From Marinococcus halotolerans DSM 16375 (lineage in GTDB: Bacteria > Bacillota > Bacilli > Bacillales > Marinococcaceae), in contig NZ_ATVM01000018.1 of NCBI RefSeq assembly GCF_000420725.1, positions 1 to 58,157 on the forward strand: a stretch of 58,157 nt of DNA, written 5' to 3'. This document shows, one piece after another, positions 52,748-58,157 of this stretch. The notes beneath the pieces were generated by a model. The model saw only the letters and a list, made by a program, of their open reading frames with translations, was not told the origin of the DNA and ran no database searches. A program made the translations under genes and the position numbers. Numbering within the stretch: position 1 is the first letter of the stretch; the number at the start of each line of letters is the position of its first letter.

Positions 52748-53537
52748 AAATGTCATAATCGGCCAGTACTTGCCGGGCCGTTCCTTTCTTCATCATATGG
52801 ACCCCCGGGCAAAAATTGCTGCCGTATTATTTTTAATCATTGTAATTTTTCTGGTGAACAGCTGGAATGGGTACGCGCTTTTCGGAGCGGTGGCAATAGC
52901 CATTTATTTTCTTTCCGGGGTCCCGTTCCGGTATATCCGCAAAGGCATGTTTCCGGTATTTATTTTAGTGATATTAACATTTTTTCTGCACGCTTTTTTC
53001 ACAAGAGAAGGAGATATCCTTTTTTCGGTCGGTATGTTTTCGTTTTATGAAGAAGGTATCCGCCAGGGGCTTTTTATTTCCCTTCGTCTGCTGCTGCTCG
53101 TATACTTTACATCGCTCTTAACGCTGACCACGAGTCCGATTGACCTTACAGATGCCCTGGAGCAGATGTTTTCGCCGCTCGAGCGCTTCAAGTTTCCTGC
53201 CTACGACGTAGCGATGATGATGTCGATTGCGATCCGGTTTATTCCGACACTGCTGCAGGAAACAGAAAAAATTATTAAAGCCCAGACGGCCCGTGGCGCT
53301 GATTTTAACAAGGGTTCTATGCGGGACAGAATGCAGGCGTTTGTCTCCCTGCTGGTTCCGTTATTTGTACGGGCCTTCCGGCGTGCGGAAGACCTGGCCT
53401 ATGCTATGGAGGCCCGCGGCTATAACGGGGGAGAAGGGCGGACCAAGCTTCGTCTGCTCGTGTGGGGCTGGAGAGATACTTTATGCTGTGTTCTGATTGC
53501 GGCGTTTGGAGTTGTTTTATTGTTTTTACGCCAGTAA
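52740..53537 (+). CDS. ecfT: ECF transporter transmembrane protein EcfT
   Basis: A 265-residue membrane coupling subunit. About five hydrophobic segments are followed by the two coupling-helix motifs, ARG (TARGADFNKGS) and ARG (MEARGYNGGEG), that contact EcfA1 and EcfA2. GGGAGGTG precedes ATG 52740, within the end of ecfA2. No substrate-binding S component is encoded here, so they must be elsewhere. Confidence 0.94.
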   Translation: MFENVIIGQYLPGRSFLHHMDPRAKIAAVLFLIIVIFLVNSWNGYALFGAVAIAIYFLSGVPFRYIRKGMFPVFILVILTFFLHAFFTREGDILFSVGMFSFYEEGIRQGLFISLRLLLLVYFTSLLTLTTSPIDLTDALEQMFSPLERFKFPAYDVAMMMSIAIRFIPTLLQETEKIIKAQTARGADFNKGSMRDRMQAFVSLLVPLFVRAFRRAEDLAYAMEARGYNGGEGRTKLRLLVWGWRDTLCCVLIAAFGVVLLFLRQ

Positions 53538-53556
53538 ACGAAAGGAGGAGAGCCTA

Positions 53557-54294
53557 ATGCCGAGAGTGAAAGCAACAGTGGCGTATGATGGTACGTTTTT
53601 TGAAGGCTGGCAGGTACAGCCGGGACGCCGGACCGTCCAGAGAGAAATCGAGGAAGCGCTCCAGAAAATGCATAAAGGGGTTCATGTGCCCATTCATGCT
53701 TCAGGAAGGACAGATTCCGGCGTGCATGCAAAAGGCCAGGTCTTTCATTTCGATTCTCCGCTGCGCCTGCCCGAGCACAAATGGGGCAAGGCCCTCGAAT
53801 CCTTTCTGCCCAAAGATATCCATGTCTGGCACTCCGCGTATGCCGATGAAGATTTTCACGCACGCTTTGATGCGGTGGAAAAAGAATACCGGTACTGTGT
53901 GCTGCTGCGTAAAGAACGGGACGTCTTCCGGCGGAATCATGCCTTTTATTATCCATATCCTACAGACGTTGAGGCTGTGCAGAAAGCAGTCCGCTACATT
54001 GAAGGGGAGCACGACTTTACCTCCTTTTGCGCAGCCAACACCGACGTGAAGGAAAAAACCCGCTCGGTATACAAAGCCGACGTTACGCTCGATGGGGAGG
54101 AGCTGTGGTTTACGTTCCGTGGCTCAGGTTTTTTGTATAACATGATTCGTATTGCTGTAGGAACTCTTCTTGAAATAGGGAAGGGAAACCGCTCCCCTGA
54201 AGAAATGAAAGCCATTATTGAAGCGAAAGAGCGGGCAGCTGCAGGCAACACAGCTCCCGGCCACGGGCTGTATCTTTGGAAGGTGAATTACTGA
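53557..54294 (+). CDS. truA: tRNA pseudouridine(38-40) synthase TruA
   Basis: A 245-residue enzyme forming pseudouridine at positions 38 to 40 of the anticodon arm. The catalytic aspartate is residue 53 in GRTDSGVHAKGQVFHF. C-terminal GSGFLYNMIRIAVGTLLEIG is conserved. AAAGGAGGAG precedes ATG 53557. It keeps its place after ecfT and before rplM. Confidence 0.96.
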   Translation: MPRVKATVAYDGTFFEGWQVQPGRRTVQREIEEALQKMHKGVHVPIHASGRTDSGVHAKGQVFHFDSPLRLPEHKWGKALESFLPKDIHVWHSAYADEDFHARFDAVEKEYRYCVLLRKERDVFRRNHAFYYPYPTDVEAVQKAVRYIEGEHDFTSFCAANTDVKEKTRSVYKADVTLDGEELWFTFRGSGFLYNMIRIAVGTLLEIGKGNRSPEEMKAIIEAKERAAAGNTAPGHGLYLWKVNY

Positions 54295-54396
54295 CAGGAA
54301 AAGTCGTGCGTTAACAACGTTTAAGGTCAGCTGAAAGTGTCCCCCGCTCCGAAGAAAATTGATTATAAAAAAACAACGTTTCCTGGTGTTTTAACA

Positions 54397-54425
54397 TTGA
54401 CATTTTGCCCCTATTATTATACGAT
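54397..54425 (+). promoter_or_regulatory. Promoter of rplM-rpsI
   Basis: A consensus TTGACA (54397-54402) with TACGAT (54420-54425) at 17 nt. The -10 is imperfect; TATACG one step upstream (54418-54423) is an alternative with 15-nt spacing. Confidence 0.65.
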
Positions 54426-54429
54426 GTTA

Positions 54430-54520
54430 TTTGGCATTTCACGTCCCACTGCCCCGGGATACGGAATGATGAGCGTAAATAAGACAAGTGATCGATGATA
54501 TAATCGGCAGAGAATTGATT
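54430..54520 (+). promoter_or_regulatory. Candidate L13 leader RNA
   Basis: About 90 nt between the promoter and the rplM ribosome binding site. CGTCCC and GGGATACG form a hairpin extended by CATTTC/GAATG; a second, CGAT-GATATA-ATCG, follows at about 54493-54506. L13 leaders are known at this position in Firmicutes; assignment is by position and foldability, not by a sequence match I can verify. Confidence 0.45.
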
Positions 54521-54536
54521 TAGGAGGGAAACAACT

Positions 54537-54974
54537 ATGCGTACGACATACATGGCTAAGCCAGGCGACGTAAAACGCAAATGGTACGTAGTAGACGCAC
54601 AAGGCCAGACACTCGGACGTCTTGCCAGTGAAGTCGCTGCAATCCTTCGCGGTAAAACAAAGCCACAATACACCCCGCACATCGACGTTGGGGATAACGT
54701 GATTATTGTTAATGCAGAAAAAATCCACTTGACCGGGAAAAAACTTTCTCAAAAGTATTATCACCGTCACAGCGGTTATCCAGGTGGACTGAGATCTACA
54801 CGCGCCGACGACATGCGCCGCGAGAAACCAGAAAAAATGCTCGAAATTGCTATTAAAGGCATGCTTCCGAAAAATACTCTTGGCCGTGAACAAGGCAAGA
54901 AGCTATTTGTATACGAAGGCCCAGAGCACAATCACCAGGCACAACAACCAGAAGAACTGCAACTGCGCGGTTAA
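54537..54974 (+). CDS. rplM: 50S ribosomal protein L13
   Basis: A 145-residue early assembly protein. Starts [20 protein letters not shown] and includes [32 protein letters not shown] precedes ATG 54537. Co-transcribed with rpsI, 20 nt downstream. Confidence 0.98.
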   Translation: MRTTYMAKPGDVKRKWYVVDAQGQTLGRLASEVAAILRGKTKPQYTPHIDVGDNVIIVNAEKIHLTGKKLSQKYYHRHSGYPGGLRSTRADDMRREKPEKMLEIAIKGMLPKNTLGREQGKKLFVYEGPEHNHQAQQPEELQLRG

Positions 54975-54994
54975 AATAAAAGGAGGGACTACAT

Positions 54995-55387
54995 TTGGCA
55001 CAAGTACAATATTACGGTACTGGACGTCGGAAAAACTCCTCGGCTAGAGTTTTTCTTGAGCCAGGCGATGGAAAAATCACTGTAAACGACCGTGAACTCG
55101 ACGAGTATTTCAACCTTGAAACATTGAAGCTTGTTGTAAAGCAGCCACTCGCTGCTACAGGCACGGAAGGTTCTTATGACATTAAAGTAACTGTAAGAGG
55201 CGGCGGCTTCACCGGCCAGGCTGGTGCTATTCGTCACGGAGTAGCGCGCGCTCTCCTGAAAGTAGACCCGGATTTCCGTCCTACTCTGAAATCTGAAGGC
55301 TACCTGACTCGTGACGCACGTATGAAAGAGCGTAAAAAATACGGTCTCAAAGCAGCACGTCGTGCGCCACAGTTCTCGAAGCGTTAA
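54995..55387 (+). CDS. rpsI: 30S ribosomal protein S9
   Basis: A 130-residue head protein whose C-terminal tail ([11 protein letters not shown]-type: [11 protein letters not shown]) touches P-site tRNA. The block [20 protein letters not shown] is conserved. It starts with TTG 54995, giving the family N-terminus [29 protein letters not shown] lies about 9 nt upstream. Confidence 0.97.
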   Translation: MAQVQYYGTGRRKNSSARVFLEPGDGKITVNDRELDEYFNLETLKLVVKQPLAATGTEGSYDIKVTVRGGGFTGQAGAIRHGVARALLKVDPDFRPTLKSEGYLTRDARMKERKKYGLKAARRAPQFSKR

Positions 55388-55406
55388 TGCATTTCTTCAT
55401 CCAAAG

Positions 55407-55440
55407 CTCCTTCTGCATCCAGCAGAGGGAGTTTTCTTTT
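55407..55440 (+). terminator. Terminator of rplM-rpsI
   Basis: CTCCTTCTGC (55407-55416), loop ATCCA, GCAGAGGGAG (55422-55431) with one G-U pair, then TTTTCTTTTT. Confidence 0.9.
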
Positions 55441-55492
55441 TACCTGATTTGTTTATGTGTAGAGAAAAACGGCAGGTTTTAGTTGTAAACGT

Positions 55493-55522
55493 TTGAAATC
55501 TGCTTCTTAAAAACGGTATGCT
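55493..55522 (+). promoter_or_regulatory. Promoter of mrp/salA
   Basis: TTGAAA (55493-55498) and TATGCT (55517-55522) with 18-nt spacing, 58 nt before the chosen start. Confidence 0.7.
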
Positions 55523-55579
55523 AGATAAGGAATGTTTCCAATAGTTACAGCTATAGTCTAGAGAAGGAAGGTGTGCAAT

Positions 55580-56632
55580 GTGATTACAGAAGAACAGGTG
55601 CGTGAAGCACTTCAGTCCATAGAAGACCCTGATCTGGGCAAGCCGATTGTTGAAACCGGCGGTATCCGCAGTATCAGTGTGAAAGATGACAGCAAAGTGC
55701 GTTTGAAAATAGCATTGGCTAAGACTGGGACGCCTGAACAGATGCAGATGCAGCAGCAGGTAGTGGATACAATTAAAGAGGCCGGTGCCGACTCAGTAGG
55801 ACTCCGCTTTGAAACTCTTGAACCCGAAGAAGTAGAAAAAGCCGGAGGGTTAAAAGGGGAAGAAGGACCGAAAATTTTATCCGAGGATAACAAAACTCAG
55901 TTTATTACCATTGCAAGTGGTAAAGGCGGAGTCGGTAAATCTACGGTTACAGTCAACACAGCTGTAGCGCTTGCCCGTGCCGGAAAAAAAGTAGGTATTA
56001 TCGATGCAGACATTTACGGGTTCAGTGTACCGGATATGATGGGCATTGAAGAACGGCCGAAGGTACAGGATGAGCGGATCTATCCGGTAGAGCGTTTCGG
56101 CGTTAAAGTCATTTCCATGGGATTCTTTGTGGAGGATAACGCTCCAGTAGTCTGGAGAGGTCCAATGCTCGGAAAGATGCTTAATAACTTCTTTAATGAA
56201 GTCGAGTGGGGGGACCTTGATTACCTGCTGTTGGATCTTCCGCCGGGAACAGGGGATGTGGCACTCGACGTTCACACTACCCTGCCGGAAAGCCAGGAAA
56301 TTATCGTCACTACGCCGCACCCGACGGCAGCATTTGTAGCAGCCCGTGCCGGAGCAATGGCTATTAAAACCAACCACCGTGTGTTGGGGATTATTGAAAA
56401 CATGGCTTATTATGAAAGCCGGAGCGGTGAGAAAGAATATGTCTTCGGTGAGGGCGGAGCAGACCGTTTGGCTGACGAGTTAAAGGTTGGCATTCTCAGC
56501 CGCATTCCATTGGGACAGCCGCTTGAAGACGACAGTGTGTTCGCTCCGTCTGTTTATCAGCCGGAACACCCGATCGGTGAGCTTTATGATGAATTGGCAT
56601 CAACGATTATGAATAAAGTACCGACCGAGTAG
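55580..56632 (+). CDS. salA: Mrp/SalA-family P-loop NTPase
   Basis: A 350-residue protein with an N-terminal MIP18 (DUF59) domain (about 1-90) and a C-terminal MinD/Mrp ATPase with the deviant Walker A GKGGVGKST at residues 114-122. Mrp proteins load iron-sulfur clusters; the B. subtilis orthologue SalA also represses scoC. Both roles are possible. GAAGGAAGG lies 8 nt before GTG 55580, preferred over GTG 55571, which overlaps it. In B. subtilis cwlD precedes and gerD, kbaA and pdaB follow; none are present here. Confidence 0.92.
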   Translation: MITEEQVREALQSIEDPDLGKPIVETGGIRSISVKDDSKVRLKIALAKTGTPEQMQMQQQVVDTIKEAGADSVGLRFETLEPEEVEKAGGLKGEEGPKILSEDNKTQFITIASGKGGVGKSTVTVNTAVALARAGKKVGIIDADIYGFSVPDMMGIEERPKVQDERIYPVERFGVKVISMGFFVEDNAPVVWRGPMLGKMLNNFFNEVEWGDLDYLLLDLPPGTGDVALDVHTTLPESQEIIVTTPHPTAAFVAARAGAMAIKTNHRVLGIIENMAYYESRSGEKEYVFGEGGADRLADELKVGILSRIPLGQPLEDDSVFAPSVYQPEHPIGELYDELASTIMNKVPTE

Positions 56633-56645
56633 CATCCAATAAACA

Positions 56646-56677
56646 GAAGCCGCCTGCAGATATCTGCGGGCGGCTTC
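56646..56677. terminator. Bidirectional terminator between salA and the HAD gene
   Basis: GAAGCCGCC (56646-56654) pairs perfectly with GGCGGCTTC (56669-56677), with GCAGATATCTGC stacked inside. It is shared by two converging genes and is 3 nt from the HAD stop codon. Confidence 0.88.
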
Positions 56678-56680
56678 TTG

Positions 56681-57538
56681 CTATTTATTGTATTGAATGA
56701 GTTCTTCCATCGGCTGCTGGAGAGACGGGACAGTATAAATATATTTAGAGGGAGAATCAGTTAAAGGGCCGATATGAATGCCTTCAATCCCGAGCAGAAC
56801 GCCGGGCATCACATCATTCATTAAGTTATCCCCGATGACCATCGTTTCCTGAGGGCTCACCCGGTACTCTTCCAGTAATTGTTCGTAATGATCCTTCGTT
56901 TCTGCCGGCTTGTTCGCAGAAGTAATCCTGGTGTAGGGAGGCAGCAGATCATGCAGGTTTAACTGCTGTAAAATGGATTCGGCGTCTTCATCGTCGCTAT
57001 TGGTGACTAACACCATCTGCTTTCCATTAGATTGTAGCCACTGCAGGCCGGACCGCAGCGAAGGAGTCTGGGAAAGCTGGAAAGCTTCGGACGACATATA
57101 TGTTTTTGTTTCCACGTAAGCGGCATAGGCTTCTTCTTTCGAAACACCAAAATGTCTGGCAGTAGCATGGGGCGTCCACCATCCGTCCCCAATAGCTATT
57201 TTTTTGTCAAAGTCAAAAGAAAGGTTCTTATACTCTTCGGCCCACACAGAAGGTTCCATTTCTTTCCCGCTCCAATTGACGACTCTTACTGGCTGGGTGG
57301 TGACCGGGTCGAGATAGAGAATACGGTCGTTCTCTGCATCATACGCTGTACCTATCTGCAGATCACGCTCGCCGTTTTGAACAGCTTCGTACTCGGAGAA
57401 AAACGCAGGCCTGTCTTTTTCTGCAATAAAAGCTGCGAGCCGTTCAGCGTAATAATCAAAGTGTTCAGTATCCTCATATAGAGTGCCATCCAGGTCGAAA
57501 ATTAATAACTCTTTATCATTCCAGTGGATATCGGCCAA
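56681..57538 (-). CDS. HAD-superfamily hydrolase
   Basis: A 285-residue haloacid dehalogenase-type phosphatase, the only minus-strand gene. Motif I FDLDGTLYED (about 14-23), motif II VTNSDDED, and motifs III/IV around a lysine (SANKPAETKDHY) and GDNLMNDVMPGV are all present, with a large alpha-helical cap in between. The substrate cannot be told from sequence; small phosphorylated metabolites are likely. The start is TTG at 57538, with AAGGAGAG upstream on the minus strand. It sits where B. subtilis has gerD-kbaA-pdaB, so it is a lineage-specific gene. Confidence 0.85.
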   Translation of the reverse strand: MADIHWNDKELLIFDLDGTLYEDTEHFDYYAERLAAFIAEKDRPAFFSEYEAVQNGERDLQIGTAYDAENDRILYLDPVTTQPVRVVNWSGKEMEPSVWAEEYKNLSFDFDKKIAIGDGWWTPHATARHFGVSKEEAYAAYVETKTYMSSEAFQLSQTPSLRSGLQWLQSNGKQMVLVTNSDDEDAESILQQLNLHDLLPPYTRITSANKPAETKDHYEQLLEEYRVSPQETMVIGDNLMNDVMPGVLLGIEGIHIGPLTDSPSKYIYTVPSLQQPMEELIQYNK

Positions 57539-57707
57539 CGGTCAATTCTCTCCTTTCTTCCATTACCTGCCCCTAGAATAGCATAAAATCCAAAGTAATT
57601 AGTAATCAGAATGAAAAGGAAAGGCCTATATAGAGACCTGTGGGAGCAATAGCTAATTATGCGGTAATTTATTTCTGCATTTTTTTAAAAGAAATTATAA
57701 AAAGTTG

Positions 57708-57736
57708 TTGACCGCTTAGAGCCACGGTGATATATT
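57708..57736 (+). promoter_or_regulatory. rRNA promoter P1
   Basis: TTGACC (57708-57713) and TATATT (57731-57736), 17-nt spacing, with AT-rich sequence upstream (AAAAGAAATTATAAAAAG) that fits an UP element. Confidence 0.88.
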
Positions 57737-57802
57737 TATACATGCGCTTCCGAGAGAGGCGAAAAAACAACAACCGGAAATAATAAATTTCATAAAAAGT
57801 TG

Positions 57803-57831
57803 TTGACTTTCATTTACCTACTTGGTATGAT
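57803..57831 (+). promoter_or_regulatory. rRNA promoter P2
   Basis: TTGACT (57803-57808) and TATGAT (57826-57831), 17-nt spacing. The segment AAAAAGTTGTTGAC occurs at both promoters, 95 nt apart, the tandem arrangement usual for Bacillus rrn operons. Confidence 0.9.
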
Positions 57832-57858
57832 GTTAATTGTCGCTTTGAGCGGCAGATC

Positions 57859-57870
57859 GTTCTTTGAAAA
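57859..57870 (+). promoter_or_regulatory. boxA-like antitermination site in the rrn leader
   Basis: GTTCTTTGAAAA resembles the Bacillus rrn boxA recognised by NusB-S10 (NusE). It is located between P2 and the 16S gene. Confidence 0.65.
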
Positions 57871-57912
57871 GGAAAGACAAGCCAGAGCCCCAAAGAAAAG
57901 AATCAAATTTAG

Positions 57913-57928
57913 GGCATCAACTGATGCC
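57913..57928 (+). other. Leader hairpin before 16S rRNA
   Basis: GGCATCA and TGATGCC form an almost loopless 7-bp stem 13 nt before the 16S start, probably part of the leader fold or the 16S processing stalk. Confidence 0.4.
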
Positions 57929-57940
57929 ACAGCATCAAAC

Positions 57941-58157
57941 TTTTTACGGAGAGTTTGATCCTGGCTCAGGACGAACGCTGGCGGCGTGCCTAATACATGC
58001 AAGTCGAGCGCGGGAAGCCGGCGGACTCCTTCGGGAGGAAACCGGTGGAACGAGCGGCGGACGGGTGAGTAACACGTGGGCAACCTGCCGGACTGATGGG
58101 AATAACCCCGGGAAACCGGGGCTAATGCCCAATACGCCCTGACCTCGCCTGAGGTCA
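57941..58157 (+). rRNA. 16S ribosomal RNA, 5' end (partial)
   Basis: GAGAGTTTGATCCTGGCTCA and GACGAACGCTGGCGGCGTGC are the universal 16S start; GACGGGTGAGTAACACGTGG follows helix 6. The V1 region (GCGGGAAGCCGGCGGACTCC) and V2 are of Bacillaceae type. It is cut by the window end. The mature start is placed near 57941 by analogy with B. subtilis. Confidence 0.97.

Noticed and set aside
57700-57831. Repeat of AAAAAGTTGTTGAC as a mobile-element repeat
   Set aside because: Both copies are the -35 regions of the tandem rRNA promoters.

Overview
This window is the main ribosomal and transcription locus of a member of the Firmicutes, family Bacillaceae. It starts in the last 143 nt of a 23S rRNA, followed by a 5S gene, and ends in the first 217 nt of a 16S rRNA in the same orientation. 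Every gene except one HAD hydrolase lies on the + strand. The gene order follows the Bacillus subtilis segment between its rrnW and rrnI operons almost gene for gene. The start of the 16S gene, the AGGAGG-rich ribosome binding sites and the protein sequences all fit Bacillaceae. The spore-related genes that B. subtilis carries in this segment (disA, cwlD, gerD, kbaA, pdaB) are all missing, which fits a non-sporulating halophile such as Marinococcus or Alkalicoccus; that placement is an inference.

Layout. 1-370: 23S end, 5S rRNA, terminator. 430-1165: mgtC/sapB-family membrane gene. 1183-8740: ctsR-mcsA-mcsB-clpC with a perfect CtsR operator, then radA and the PIN-TRAM gene yacL (no disA between them). 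8948-11636: ispD-ispF-gltX. 11665-16424: cysteine T-box, cysE-cysS-mrnC-rlmB-rae1, then sigH. 16486-19215: a glycerol module, glpF-glpK, with its own catabolite-controlled promoter and an antiterminator-type leader, sitting where B. subtilis has rpmGB. 19236-23600: secE-nusG, rplK-rplA, rplJ-rplL with L1- and L10-type control sites, and an RsmC-like methyltransferase. 23640-36330: rpoB-rpoC, an L7Ae-like gene, rpsL-rpsG-fusA-tuf. 36411-50926: the S10-spc-alpha cluster to rplQ, lacking rpsN between rplE and rpsH and map after adk. 51064-54294: ecfA1-ecfA2-ecfT-truA. 54397-55440: rplM-rpsI. 55493-57538: mrp/salA converging on a HAD phosphatase. 57700-58157: tandem rRNA promoters and the 16S start.

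How it works together: most genes make the core translation and transcription machinery and are read as a few long operons separated by intrinsic terminators. Several operon starts carry structured RNA leaders (T-box, L10 attenuator, L1 site, S10 leader, L13-region leader). The heat-shock operon, protein export channel, glycerol uptake and ECF vitamin transporter core are interspersed.

The segment is mostly conserved. The points most worth a second look are a roughly 200-nt structured, non-coding stretch in place of map, a GC hairpin in place of rpsN, a promoter-terminator unit in front of secE, and the glpFK insertion with its cre site and leader terminator. No CRISPR array, tRNA, insertion sequence or phage gene was seen.
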